Source: Tomocerus qinae (taxonomy: Eukaryota; Arthropoda; Collembola; Entomobryomorpha; Tomoceridae). From it: a stretch of DNA of 64,000 bases. Where the stretch lies: assembly GCA_020055645.1 (NCBI GenBank), contig CM034547.1, forward strand, positions 40,465,909-40,529,908. Reading direction: 5' to 3'. Shown piece after piece: positions 22,519 to 37,800 of this stretch. Every line of letters starts with the position of its first letter. Within the stretch, counting starts at the first letter, position 1. The notes under the pieces are model-generated. The model was not told the DNA's origin. It did not search any database and saw only the letters and a program-made list of their open reading frames with translations. A program made the position numbers and the translations under genes.

Positions 22519-25314
22519 ATGGGACTTTCAAGACCAGTTTCGTTTCTCGGGCGTGCCCTTCTGGACATCACAATAGTGACTGCAGTAATTATATTCATAC
22601 CTGGAATTCCACCCCATGTGAAGTTTGAGTCATTCAGGTGCCCTTATTACCATCAGCTTCTATATTATATACAACAATTACTACATATTTATACTTCATG
22701 CGTAATTGTGCAACAATCACATAAGTAGTTAAAATATGACTTAATTAGTATTTCCCCAGCCAAAGAATTAGAAGGTCCTCTTAAAGTCAATGAGAGATTA
22801 AGCGGGGCAAAAGCAATCGTGGATGGACAGATTACTGGACCAGAATCAATAGCTGTTAGAGGAAATGAAATATATACAGGATTGATCGGAGGAAATGTTG
22901 TCCGGATCCTAAATGGAGAAGTAAAAGTCGTTGCTCGATTTGGGAAGCACTGTGGTAAATCTCTTATCTGTTGTGTCTACTGATATTCCATATTTAAAAA
23001 TAGTGTCCAATTTGTAGTACAGGGATATTTATAAATGTTATAACAATTAACATGTAGTCGGCAAATGGGAAGAAAGTCAATGTGGACGACCGTTGGGGAT
23101 GAGATTCGATGGAGACGGGAAACTTGTTGTCGCAGATGCCTACTACGGAATATTCCGAGTTGACGTCGATAAAGGTAAAAAATCTCCACTGACCCTCCTA
23201 ACGTAGTTTCTCTATAATTTGTCTCCTTTTGATTTCTTTTCGCCGGCCTACTTTTCCTTATTGACTATTTCGTAATCCTGTAATTTTTTTCTCGCGGACT
23301 TTTTGGCGGTTTTGAACAAAAATAATTTTGGACAAAAATGCGATAGTTTGAGCACTTGGTGGCCAAAATGTCGTTTATTGGCATTTTCCTCTACACTTCA
23401 CTGCATGATTGAATATTATGATATAACATCAAATCCTAGTCTGTCATGGTTTAATAACCGTTATTGTTTTGCAGGTTCATCGGAGATGTTAGTGTCTTCA
23501 AATGATACAATCGATGGCCTTACTCCAAAAATTCCAAATGATTTAGACATAGCTAAGGACGGAACTATATACTGGACTGATTCCAGCACAATTGTCCCTC
23601 TACAAGACGGATTGGTTGAATTCCTTGGAGAACCATCCGGAAGGTAAACATCGCAGACAAATATTAATAATTATCAGCTATTAATGTGTAGATGGAATTG
23701 ACATTTGATGCGATTGCTATTTCAGAGTACTACAATATGATCCCAAGACGAAAGAGTCTAAAGTTCTGCTCAAAGGACTTCATTTCGCAAATGGAATCCA
23801 GCTCTCCAAAAATGAAGATTACTTGTTGATCTCAGAATCAGCGCGTGGTCGTGTGCTGAGGTTTGAAAATTAACTTGATTTTAAAAATAATGCAATCACT
23901 AATGTTAGTAAATAATGATAATTCATTCATACGTAATAGGTATTACTTAAAAGGGCCAAAAGAAGGACAGAACGATATTTTAGTTGACGGTCTTCCTGGA
24001 TCTCCCGATAATATTCGTCCCAATGGAAAAGGAGGATATTACGTCAGTCTTACTGTGCCTCGACTATCTAATGTAACCACATTTTCTTGTTCTACACCCT
24101 AATTAATTAGTAAATCAATTTTTATCACAGCTGGTAATAAATATCTAAGCAAACATTTAACCAGCCTCACAGAGACCAGTATTGTTTGTTGAAGTTACAG
24201 TTGTAAGCTAGGAATCACTTGGTACATTTTAGAAGTAAAAGGAACATCTATAATATATTTTATAATTAATTAACATTACATTACAACTCCCAAATACACA
24301 TTGCAATGTGTATTTGTACAATGCATTGTTGTACTAACAGTATTAGTAACAAGCAGAAATTCTTACTTAGTTATAAACTTATATTTACATATTAAGTAAT
24401 GAGGTTTTATCAACAAAACTTAAAACTGTTTGCCGTAATATCTGCCGTATTCAAATGAAATAGGTAGCCGTAGTTGAGGAATACAAGTTTGCTATTTGCT
24501 ATATCCTTATAATTTTTGTACCTAAGCATAAATTATATTTAGAATATTTCTAATGGCTAGTATATAATAACAACCGAGATATTCCTTTCGAGAAGTAAGT
24601 AACTCCTCAGGTGAACATTTCCATTTGCCATTTGCATAGGACAGGGTATGAAAATAAAAATTTATAATTATTGGATTCGTTTTAGGTTCCTGCTCCAATG
24701 GACCTTTTAGCTCCTCTTCCTCTATTAAGAAAGTTTATCTTGCGAATGCTGACAATAATCAAAGCTCCGATCTCCGGAATAAATGCTGTGCTACCCCATG
24801 AATACTTTGCGAAGGCTATATACTACGTAAGATGTTCATTATCTTGCATTTCTAATTATTCATAATTTTGAATAAAGTACTTCGTTTTCAGGGTAAATGC
24901 AAACAAATGCATTGTTAATTATTATTATTATACTAGATTGGTCATCTTGAGCCTGTAGCTGTATTAACTCCTAAACGTGCAGTCATTGTGGAGTTGGACG
25001 AGGAAGGAAACATTGTGGGCAGTTTACATTCCACTAAGGGAGAGGTAAGAAAGATCTTTCAACGCTCTGTGTTAATATACTATCTATTTATATTAAACAG
25101 ACTTTAAACATTTTAAAATTGATGTGTTTAGATTGCCCACATTAGTGAGATAACTGTGGACAACGAAGGCAAATTTGCGTACTTAGGATCTCCGTACAAT
25201 ACGCAAATCTGGAAAGTGAGTGTAGGAGACTTGTCAACTTGTGAAAAAAAGGTTGTCGAAATTAAATTAGTTCCAGATGAGCCTATTGAGGAGGGCAAGA
25301 AGAAGGAGCTGTAA
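22519..25314 (+). CDS. APMAP: Adipocyte plasma membrane-associated protein (APMAP) homologue, strictosidine synthase-like beta-propeller
   Basis: Nine exons: 22519-22637, 22749-22954, 23058-23174, 23475-23643, 23726-23860, 23940-24072, 24686-24826, 24937-25044, 25132-25314. All are in phase, giving 436 aa, close to the family's usual size. The start is the first ATG, followed by a short N-tail and one hydrophobic segment at about residues 13-31 (LLDITIVTAVIIFIPGI), which implies a type II membrane anchor. The rest is a six-bladed SMP-30/paraoxonase-like propeller. Recognisable blocks are GPESIAV, CGRPLGMRFDGDG with VADAYYGIF, IPNDLDIAKDG with IYWTDSS, FANGIQLS and GLPGSPDNIRP. The Glu, Asn and Asp positions that bind metal in this fold are kept. 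The family shows arylesterase activity in mammals; the physiological substrate is unclear. The C-terminus is Lys/Glu-rich (EEGKKKEL). Exon 2 is assigned the acceptor at 22748 because that restores FSISPAKELEGPL in frame. Confidence 0.95.
24291..24316. repeat. Perfect 26-bp palindrome in APMAP intron 6
   Basis: Left half CAAATACACATTG and right half CAATGTGTATTTG are exact reverse complements with no loop. It lies in the 613-nt intron between exons 6 and 7. It could be a protein-binding site or a trace of a small element; nothing decides between them. Confidence 0.6.
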
Positions 25315-26636
25315 CTCAAACGAACTGGAAAATTATATTTAGTTAATTTAGTAATTAGATAGGAATCATGGTGTGGATTTAAAATTGCAGTCGTCTTCGC
25401 TGCAAGCACATAAAATTAAAAGACAAGTAGTAAGTAGGAAAATTAGTCTATTTTTATTGTAATTTGCCTAAATTGGTAAGGTGTTGCGTTAATTTTCGTC
25501 TGTTTGGCTGGAAATCATGATTTGTCTTATGATCAACATCAACCTCCTTATTTAAAAATGGGTGGGGTGTAGCTTAAAAATAATTAATTTTTTAATTTTT
25601 GTGCTATTGTAATGAAAGGGTTTAAAAAATTGAATGGTTTGCGAAAATACCTGACAATATTGAAATTTTTGACGTTGTTGTCAAAATGAACGATGCCTTT
25701 GCAATCTTTTTATTATACACTTATTATTATGTTTCGTTGGGGTTGTAGGGTTGATCTGTCTAATGTTTTAAACTATATGTATTCATTTTATGTTTAAGGG
25801 GTAAGCTTAAGTATTGTTATTTCAGTTGTCAAAGTTGAAGTTTATTTTGTTGGACTAGGACTGACCTTGTTAGATCAAATTAATATTTAGAAATTAATTG
25901 AATATCTTTACTTATAATATATTAACGAAGGAATCTAAAGCTGTAGAGGAAAGAAAGACTGTATAAATAATTTCTCTCTTGTCCAATAAGGTCAGTCTTA
26001 GTCTTAGAATTGTCTTGAGTTGTGTTGTTCGTCAATATAAACGTGCATTTAAATGTAGTACCTAGTGTTACAGTATTTCAAAGCCAACTTCACAATTACA
26101 ATCATTGATTTTTAAAATTACATCTATGTAGACATAGTCACAAAAATATTTACTGTCCAAAGATTTATAAATAGATTGTGGATTACTTTTATTTGCTCGT
26201 TAGTTAGCTAGAACCCTTTTAAGTTGTGAGTAAAGTACCTATATCTAGTATCTATGCATTTAAATAATAATTTCGTTGTCCTTACAAAGCATTTTTTCAG
26301 TTCAAAATATCATTCCTCCTGAACAAACTAGTACAGTATTATCAATTGTACTATAGGTTAAGTCTAAAGTTTACTCCTTTGGAAATTTTTAGTTTGTTTA
26401 GTGCATTTAACAATATGCAACACTGTAAATGCGTACAAAATTTATAAAATGGAATTATAAATCTGTCTCAAGTAAACGTTTATTGACTCAAATTGAAATA
26501 ACCTGTTTGCATATTTGTTTTACTACTCAACTGAATATATTAATTGATAAAAATGGAATTTCATCACCTTAATGATTAATTTCTATTGAATGAGTACCAA
26601 TTTTTAAAGATCTTATTTCTAAAACTGTATTTTCAG
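25315..26636. other. APMAP 3' region and intergenic DNA
   Basis: No coding exon recognised. An ATTAAA at 25415-25420 may serve as the APMAP poly(A) signal. A strong acceptor (TGTATTTTCAG) ends at 26636, 28 nt before the histone ATG, so the histone gene probably has a 5'-UTR intron reaching into this stretch. Confidence 0.45.
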
Positions 26637-26664
26637 AAGTATTGTAGTAATTAAACCAAAAGAG

Positions 26665-27390
<726 letters not shown>

Positions 27391-27954
27391 GCAAATCCAT
27401 TTCCTTTCTCTGAACTCGATTTCATCCATACATGATTAAACCATGGAACAAACGTCCTTAGCTTTTTTCGCAAAAAAGGGTTGACGTTTTTGAAAAAGCT
27501 TTTTTTACTTATTTTGTCGTAACTTAATTGAGTATGCTTAGGAAGACAACCGCTTTGAAGATTTTATTCTCTACGATTGACGTATTACATGTGATGTAAA
27601 TGTAAATTCTGGAACACTTGTCATTGCATGTCAAACAAAATGATTTATCATTTCTATTAGCTGAAATAGTTAAGTTCGTAACAACGCAAGTGTTTGCTGC
27701 CTTCTAGTATGATTTAGCTCCCTGTCTTAACCTTGATGGTATTGATTTTAGCCGATATTGACTTGTAAATGAACTTGTTTTGTCTATACTGCGCAATAAT
27801 TGTCCTACTCTAACTTTTCTGTAGTATGAATTGATTCATATGCGTAGTAGTTTCTTATCCATGTGATTGAACATGTATAGGTTGCTTTCTTTTTAGCCTG
27901 TAGTTTTAATGGCATAATTTAAAAGCAGTAGGGATTTTAATGTATTAGTGATGA

Positions 27955-27960
27955 AATAAA
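27955..27960 (+). terminator. Poly(A) signal of the H3 variant
   Basis: AATAAA lies 565 nt after the stop codon. The long 3' UTR and lack of an evident histone stem-loop fit a polyadenylated, replication-independent histone mRNA. An inverse signal for the opposite strand (TTTATT, 27992-27997) lies only 32 nt away. Confidence 0.55.
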
Positions 27961-28837
27961 AAATAAGACAAAATATTTTTCAAGTTCAACATTTATTCCC
28001 TTTTATTACATTCTCTCTGTCACCTAGCCCTTACTCAAGTCTTATTGTATTATTCATGTCCAGTTGCATGAAACGGATGGGAATAGTTTATTCACATCAA
28101 ATTTTGCAGCTCATTTTATTATTACAGTGTCATCAAACGGCTAAGCGTTTGATACGTTAAAAAGTAATCAGAGGGACGCAGGGAAGAGTTAACATCACAG
28201 CCACTCTGCATTGTACCCTTTACCTTCCTATAATAATAATAATAAATATAGATTACTATGCTAGATACAGCTACATAAGTTATTACGACTAACACTACTA
28301 CAACTGTATTTATCTCAATAATATCATACTGCATCGTGGTGTACATTCGTAATTAATTACAAGGTACGTACTTCAAATACAAGGCATCATATCACATTTA
28401 CGTATTTAATATTTCCATGTAAATTCTCACATAGATCTCACACTCAAACTAAATCTAAATGCTCCCTTTCTTATTTAAATGGAAATATCACCATATCAAA
28501 ATGCTTTAAGATAAGCATTAAATATTTATATAAATAGAATGTTGAAACTAAACGAATTCTAGTATAGTTAATGATTTGACAAATGTATCAACGAAAGTAT
28601 GAAATGAAATAGCGCGTGACGTTTGTTTTGCAAAGATTACTTCTTCATTCTGATTTTTGGCTAATGTAAGTCTACAACAACATGATTTACACTGAATCGC
28701 AGGAACTTGGCACATTGAAAACGTTTAAAATTAAAATATACGATATTTAGTAACATTTCTTTGACTTGACTTGCAGAGAGCAGGTCGTTGGTTGACGTAT
28801 ATTATATAATAATAATATTATATGAGAGAGAAGGGTG

Positions 28838-31800
28838 TTAAGGACGGACTCTTGAGGGAGGTCCAATAAACGACAGCAAAACGGGCAAGAAAATTAAGCC
28901 ATGGGCTGCTCCGAATAGAACGATTCCTAAATACATTCTAAAATAGAATATTCGGAATATCTGGGATTTGGCAAAGCCGAGAACAATGACCCCTCCAAGT
29001 TTTGTCAGAGCGATCCCACTCAGCACTGAACTCCCCATATTCACCAAACTGTCCCTGGACCTTTCCAACCGGGTCTTCTCTTTTGACATTGTGAACGCGT
29101 GCACGATGTGAGTGCAGAACTCAACGGCGATTCCAACGGCCTACACAAATCAAAATCATATAAAATCCTACATCTTTTTAAGAGTTTTGATGTTGAGAAT
29201 GTTGACTCACCATCACAAGATTGACAAGAGAGACTGCGTTCAGAGATATGTTCCAATAGTACATGAGGCCTCCGATATTGGTGACAATCATAAATATAGT
29301 GACAATGATGACTAAAGCCGAGTAGACGTCAAATCCAGTTAGTAGGAATGTCAGCACAAAAATGGTTACGAAACTGATGCCCAAAGATGTAAGTGTATCT
29401 CTCCATGTTGTCAAGTACTGCTCGTAGAAAACGTAGAAGACTGAGTAGGGAAATACTTCATGATCCATTGAATTGGTCTCTGTTCAAAAAATACATCCAA
29501 TACATTTTATATTTATATGAATGAGGTTACTGAAACACAGCACACGTATTTAGGTACATCGAAGGAAGTCAAGTGGATGTGACGCCGAAATAAATTTACA
29601 TGTCGTACCTTGTTGTAACATCTTAGTTATATTTTTAGCTATGATTCTGGCTTCTTTCATGGCTTCTGTATAATCCTGTGATGTTTTCAAGACAGTATGA
29701 TATGTCATAAAGTAAGAAGCCCCAGCTGGAGAGAGTCCCGTTAAGTTATTGTAGTGAGTTGTGACTGCTTGGCCGTAGGCTGCGTGGCCTCCTTTAGCAC
29801 ACTCTTCAAAAGGATTATCTTGCAAGAACCATGAAACGTATTTGTCAAAGAGTTCTGGAGGAATTCGACCGTCGTCCAGATTTTCATTCAAGCCACACGG
29901 TTTGCACTTCCTACAAACAAAATAAGAGGATGAAGACTTACATTAACTGATTAGGCTACGAAATATCTTACCTGGCGCTTTGTACGCTGCTAGGACAGAA
30001 TTCCTCTGTAGTTACGTTGTATCGACAACAATTTTCATTTCCAGCCCAATCGATATAATCATCGATCCATGAACTAGTTGGCTTTGCTATGAACGAACGA
30101 TGGGATATTTTACTCGCCGAAAAGATTTGGGATGTCAAACTAGATGGGAAATCACCGCCTCGTATTAAATCTTGAAGTCGGTAGTCGCTGTAATTGAAAT
30201 TGCTATTCTTCAACACGAAATAAACTGGAGGCCCAACATTGAGGTAATTGAACATGGCTTTGAAGTAAGTAGTGACATAAGAGTCTTCTGGCATCGATAG
30301 CTCTTGGTCCAGACCAACGTCAATTTGAGGCAGAACGGCAATAGAAGAACAAAGCCATCCAAGAAATACTATCAACACTCCGATACGAACTGGAAACTTC
30401 AGAACGAATGGAGCCCACACCTTTTTGAAACAAGCGTATAAAAATCCCTTGTCGATCTTTTGCTTCTTGTCTTGCTTTCCTTTCAGGCTACGTATTTAAA
30501 AAAAATTTCAAAGTTAGCCATGACATTCACAAGGTGATTAAGTTTACTTTCCCCATGCTTACAGAATGAATACAAATTAATTACCAGCAAAACACATCAA
30601 ATCGGTTGTTTTCTCTCCGAGAAATGTCCAGGGATAGAAAAGAAATGAAGCAGGTGAATTGAAGGGCAAAATTGAACAAGAGAGCTACGGCAGCATAAAA
30701 GGCAAATGCCCGGACGGCAGGCATTCCAGATAGTCCACCCAGGAAGAAACTAGCCGAATCGGTGAAAGAGTTCAAAAGCATCGAAGGAGCAACATCTCCA
30801 ATCACCCTTCCGATATGCTTTGACTTAGTTTCTCCTGACAATCGGGCAGATCGTTGATAGTGCTGCACCATTATGAAAATGTTGTCGACTCCAACAGCCA
30901 GCACTAAGAAAGGAATAACTTCTATGATAATTAACGTAGCGGGGAGTCCAACATAGCCGAAGAAACCTACAGACGCAAACACCGATAGCAGGACAATGAC
31001 CACTCCAGCTATTCCCAGCAATATTTGACTGTCGATCTATTGAAACAAAAAATAATGATAAATAATTCCTTTCACAATTTCACCGTGACTAATGGATTGA
31101 CGCAACTTACGAAAATTCTTGAAAAACTTGTTATTTGTCCAAGGTTGACTGAGATGTACAAAAACATGATTAGGTAGGAAATGACGACAGTGACCAGTTC
31201 CCCTTTACTCTCTCGGTCAAGTTCATCCTCGATACTTCTCTGAGCAGAGTAAGCAATATCCAAAAAGTCAGGCTTCTCGTCCTTTACATATTTCTCCATG
31301 AAATGCAAAAACTCTTCTTCCCAGGCTTTTGCTGGACTCAAATCTTCTTCTTTGTAGTGGTTATTTACAACAAATGTAATAATGGCAGTATTTGCATCTT
31401 TGAATGGAGGATCCGCAACCATTTTACCTATTCACATCATATACAATTGATTGCTTTTCATATACATTTGATTGATTGCATTCTAAGGGTAGAAAATGTC
31501 ATGAAAAACTTACCATTTTCCAGATAGCCACCAAGAACAACGTTAGGATCAATCGGTCCTCCATATGAGCCTAAACAACTCTGATGTAGAGCAGTCGAGT
31601 CTTTAGGTGAAACGGGATTACGCGAACAAAATTTAAAGTGATCTAAATAATTATCAATCACATCATTTTGTCCTACGCCTACTTCGTCGATTTGTTTTTT
31701 ATCGCTCCTCCACCACTCCAAGTAGCTGAATACAGTGCATTCCTTATTTTCAGGATACAGAGGCTTAAAGCAAATATCCGACAACGTGACGTTCTTCATT

Positions 31801-34800
31801 GGATCCGTTTTCTGACATAATTAAAACCATTATTATTAAATAACATTAAAAATGAGTTTTCATCCACTTACACAATTATAATTATTATTTCAATTACATT
31901 TATATAAGTGATGTCTTGGATTCTTTTTTGTAAATCAAGGACAGCATACATAAAAGTTTTATTAAAAATTGGTCCGAATTCTTCATTTCCATCTGCGGTG
32001 TGATGGTATATCGGTTCTATATTTTTGGCTGTGATGATCAAATGTTCAATTCTGTAGAAGGGTCCAAATGTTTTATCAAAATATTCTTTTTCTACACGTG
32101 ATCGAGAATTTGGTGACGCCCAGAGTTCCACAGGATCTGTGGTTACTTTCAGATAAAATGTTCCGCAACATAAAGCGATTGTTATTAATAGTCCTGGGAG
32201 TAGAACAGCAAAGGGATGAGCCGCACAAACTGTAACAATCAATTATATTATATAACATTTTAAATACAGATATTTTACCATTAATACAGCTCTACATTAT
32301 TTTGGAAATATCAAAAAAGCATACCTTCGCCTAAACAAGTGAAAAATCTGTTGACTTTCTTTTCAGACGCCAATCCCATTTTGTGAAGAACTCCTGGATC
32401 AGCGTATTGAGATTTATCTTTAAAAAATACATCAATCACAGCGATCAATAAATATTTAATCAATTAATTCATGCTGCCTTAGAATGTGAATAAGTGTTTG
32501 GTAGCACTAGTGCATTAGCCATAATAATTTATTGATTTATGCATACCAGATCCTGTAGAGTAAGATTTAGGTCCCGATGAATACTTTGAGTAGGACATAA
32601 AAATAATAGACATAGATCCACACAGGAAGATAACAGCCATAATCATATAGAGTGCAGGGATGTTGAATATTTTCCATTCTTCTGGCAATTCCGGCATGGG
32701 TGGTGCAGCTGGACAACTTTCTGCGCAATCAACGCAATAACATGCCCTGTGAGAGTCCTAAATCAAGCAATACGTCAGAATTAAAACATTAATAAGTGCA
32801 ACATAATAGGGATATACTGGCTCAGGAAGGAATCTCAGATAATATTAATTTTGCACTTACAGGAGACACTTCAGAGCACGTGTACGTTTTAAAGTCCAAG
32901 GGTTTTATCTCACTACTGTCATTTTGGCTAGGTTCGCCATAATTACTTCTGGTCTTGTCGCTGAAGTCAAAATATCGGTAGATAATGTCAAAAGGTGAGA
33001 ACCCATTGGCAGTTGAGCCCATGTAGTCGAACCATCTCTCCGCATTGCATCGATAGGCTCCCCAAGGACCACAAAAGAAATCCATAGCCGGTCCATTAGT
33101 GCTGCTCATGATGACATTTTTGCAACTGTCGTAGACTTCCTGGACAAACTGTTTAGAGATGAAACTGTCCACTTTGAAAACAGCTTCTTTCTTGGACGTA
33201 CTCTGTGGCTCCTCTGAATCCTCCGGTTCTGCCTCTTTCGTCTCGGTGACATTGAGGAATTTGTACTGATATGGAGAACAAACCAACTCGCAAAATACTT
33301 GGCGGAAATTGTGAAAGCAGGATGGACATCTCGAAAGAATACTGTGGGGTGCAACCAAGTTGCTCACTAAGGCATCTATTTGTTCTCCGCTACAGCAAAG
33401 TTCATCTCCATACTTCTGGTAAAGCTCTGGACAATATTTATTCAAAGAGTCGTGGTCTTCATCCGAAATCTTCTTCGGCGGATGATCCACTTTGCATGGA
33501 ATCCCACCGCCACAGTCCCCATGCATAACGCATCTTCCAATTGGTGGCGAAGATGAAGCTAAGACATCTTCAATTGTACCTGGAGTTGAGACAATTGTAT
33601 CTGTAGATGATTCATTTTGATCTTGACATTGTGCCTGGAATAAAATACATAAATTACAATTCATTAGCAATAAAATACGTCTTATCATCACGTAAGCAAA
33701 AACCAAAGACGTCAATAATTGTTATTCTCATGTTACCCAACTCTAAACTTTATACAACGCTCACATTTTTCCTTTGTGAAAAATAGAAAAATGAAACCTA
33801 ATAAAAGGTAAAACTAATAAACGTAGTCTAACAGCTCTTCATTTTTCAATAAAAACTCCATTATCTTGAAACCGTGTACTTTATCTAATTATCCTTTCAC
33901 ACATAAAGTCTGTTAAAATATAAAAGATAGATATTGCCTGCATGCAAAACCTCCCACTTGTCCAGATGGGGAAATTATCGTTTATCCCAGTAAACAGTAG
34001 TACCTTATCATATATACCGACCACTCTAGAAGACTATATAACTTATTACTTTATTTGCAATTTTAGGTGCAGCTTTGCCAACAACCGGATCTGACGGGCA
34101 TAATTTCCATTCATTACGCATACAATTCCATCGATTTGCAAGCAAAAAGAAATCTGATGACGTTATCACATCAACCACATCTTTCGAATATCGTTATCTA
34201 CGTAAGCCATCCTATTGCCACATCTATACAGATATAATCTAATGTATCTCTATATACTGGAATAGTTAATTGGGTACAAAGGTTCTCGAAAATTTCCAAA
34301 ATCATAAAAAACATAAAAATATTGATAGACCAAAAAGTGCTGAAACTGTTTATTATTCCGCTGATGTATAAACACCAACACAGCATTACCACGAAACGTC
34401 TTAGAATCTCACACAACAGCAAGCACACAAATAAAAAATATGATGCGATAATGATTGCTACAAGGTATAAAAAGTATGAACATAATTTCTACATCCAGAG
34501 TTGGTTCATTTAGCACATACAAATTATTTACGTAAATATTTACATATTTAAGCTGAGAAAACATGGCAAATGCATTTTGAAATAGAAACATACACTGAAA
34601 TAAAAAATGAAGTAAAATCTAGATTTTTGCAAAAGTCCAAAAGTATTCTACCCACCCTGGAAACACCTGGCTGACTCATTGGCACATATTGGATAGTAGA
34701 AATAGCAAGAGACCTGAATGATTCATCTTATCATAGTCATCAGAAAGCCCATCACCGAGTTTCTTTTGGTGTGGGGAAACAAGTCTCGGTTATTTTCCAA

Positions 34801-37800
34801 GCGTAATGACGTAAGGTGCATATACAGAGAGCCTCAAAAGGCAGAATTGTATTTGCGTATGGAATTATAGTTAAGGTATAAGAAGAGGAACCCGTTTATA
34901 GTAACTGACATTGAGAAGGGGAAATAATAAAGTGCTATTAAGAGTAGGACACACACACACGCCATGTCCAAAATGATAGTTCTATTGTCTGAGGGAGCGC
35001 TTTCGACTGTTTCGACTGCTGGCAAGCAAACAAGGTCAGCAACAATCATTTTTGTCCAGCCCAGGTTACCCTGCCTGATTGACATCAACCGACTGTGTGA
35101 CTCACTCATTCTATACTCTCACGATATTTCTTGGGCCCTGTTATTACATCCTATACGCACATCACATATGTTGCAATAAAAAATAAAATACTACTAATTT
35201 TTAATATAAAACGAGACTTATTTACAATTGGATTGGAGAATGTGAATTATTATAATTAAATATTTTTAAAATATTTATTGAAGTATAATGATTAAGAGTA
35301 AAATACTTACTTTTTATGCAAGTAGCGGGCGGATATGTAGCAAATATTTTATAACATGCGATTCATGATGATAACAGAAATATTGAGGTATTTAATACAT
35401 TCAGCACTAAATAGGCATTGCATGATTACATTATAAATGTGTACTTTTACTATTGTTCTACGCTTTTGTCTTTAAACGTTGTTTTGCTAACTCTCTCTAT
35501 ACATAGTACCTTATGCGTATTTGCGTATATATCATGTAGCGAGGTGATTTGGATTTTCAAAACCAGTTTCCATGAATGATTTAAAATAAAAAAACGCCAT
35601 TTATTTTACAGCCAAATTGATACCCTTCACCTTGACTGACTAAATATCAAACACACAGCATAGAAACTACATACTTCACTGTGTATAGTACTCGATTGGT
35701 TACTCTTCTCCCTAAATTCCCAACATCAATATTAACGACTCAAAATAATACCTTACTCTCTTATATCTACACAGATCATAATAACCCATGAGATTGTGTG
35801 AAAGTGATTCACAAATAAAATTGGAAGAAATAACATGTTGTAATTGTAAAAACTAGGAAACAAATAGAAATATATATTCAATTTTCACATTTGTGTGAGA
35901 ACAGACAGAATCTAATTTCAGTATTACCCATTATTTTTGCATTGTCTTATAACATTATTAAATTATTATTCTACATTCTACACCAAACAGATAAAAATGA
36001 TCACGATAAAAAGGTAGCTTTCTAGTCCTCGGGTACCCGGGTGTCACTATGCTGTATTTCCACTTTCCTGTCTTCCATTGAAAAATAATATTTTCTTTTT
36101 CAATTTTTGCCAATTATTTTTTTAAATTATTTTATGGTGCACTAGTAATTCTATTTTTGAGAAGATACTTGATTACGAGGCAATGGGGCATGATTGCATA
36201 AAAATTCTACCACAGGTCTTTCTTATGTAATCACATTCCAATTTCCAATGACACAAAAGATGTAAAACAAAAGACGATAAATTTTTTAATTGACACTAGA
36301 ATCTGTAACATAATCTTGTATCTGTAATATAAAACTATATCATGGATGGTGAACACAAAGATATAATTTATTTGGCGAAGAGTGCATATAGGGCTAGATT
36401 TGCTACCTCGTAAAATTTGTTTACAAATTGACAAGATAGTTTCAGCAGTGTTAAGTAAATACGTAAGACACATGTTAAATAGCATTAGTCTGCAAGGGCA
36501 AGGTCGACTTTTTGTATTTAACACACGAGAACAGATTCTCTCAATCCTCATCTTGACTGATGGGATACAAATTACAAAGCATAAAACAATGAAGCAGATA
36601 TCTATTCCCAACCAACCTCGTTTATTCCTATCTCCGTGTAAGATCTTGAAATCTTTTTACTGCTTTGAAGCACTTACTATTATTTCCACATACGTCATTC
36701 TTGAGAAGGAAAGAAAAATTAGGAAGAAGGAAGGTACTTTTAATTAGGTTCCGTTTCTAGCTGTAACGAACAATCATGACCACAACTATATACAAAAATA
36801 CTACAAGACTGGATAGATAATCTACTTTAGTAATCTACATAACATAATAATAACAATACCCAGAAATTAGCGTACATCGGAAATACAGATTTCTAATTCC
36901 CAGTTTATCATTTTCAAGTATATTGAACTTTACGTGATTTACGTTTAAAAACGTAATTCCAAAATACGCAATATTCAAACATGATATATAAAAGAACGAC
37001 AATTTTGCAGAAATCATCTTATAATATAAGGAAAAATAAATACTTGGTTTTAGTTTTGTATTTTTTATTTTTCCTCTGATCCTACTTTTTGACGACAGCA
37101 CGGATAACAGATAACTACGCGAAAATAAGTGAATAGGGAAGTAAATATGATACTAAAAGTACTTAGATGTTAAGCATTATTTAATAACCAGTATAGTCGC
37201 CAATTAATTCTTCGTGAATGAGAATGATGAAAGATTTCATGGAATTGTGCAGCAGGTGTAATATAACTGAATCCCACGCAGTGTGGGATTCTGCAACATT
37301 TTATTATTTATTTAGCAAACTTTTATATCAAACTAGCATTCCGTCTCACTCATCATAAAACTATTTTTCATAAATAATTGCACATTACTCATTACTTATA
37401 CGCACATAACTAAGTAAGGCTTTTCTTCCTGGCCCTTCCAGCGAACTGCGATTTTTATTTTTGTTTGCAGTTAGTATATCAATTATTTCATGACCCTTTG
37501 TTTAAAGAGTTCTTTATTGACTCACCACTTAACAACTACATACTGATTAGTACTAGTACCAGCACCATATTGACCACATAATATACTAAGGATTATAATT
37601 TGATGCTATAATTAATTTGGTAAACAGTAAATAGCTATTTATTTATACATTCGGTGTTATAAGTTGTAGTACCCAGTACAGTGCCAATATTCGGTGGTCA
37701 AAGCAAAATGCTATGTGCTTTATGAAGGTATTCGTCAACACATTGCATTTAGTTTTGTTTAATTAAAACCCAATGGATGATTACATTATTGTTTAATATG

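Noticed and set aside
33686..33715. In-frame ATG at 33688 giving a hydrophobic N-terminus for NPC1
   Set aside because: The reading passes through a textbook acceptor (TTTTATTCCAG) right before AQCQDQ, and a better signal-peptide exon with matching phase exists at 52.4 kb. Kept only as the alternative start.
36231..36747. Overlapping frames of 121 and 126 residues on the two strands
   Set aside because: No domain, no splice context and no codon texture; overlapping open frames are expected in AT-rich DNA.
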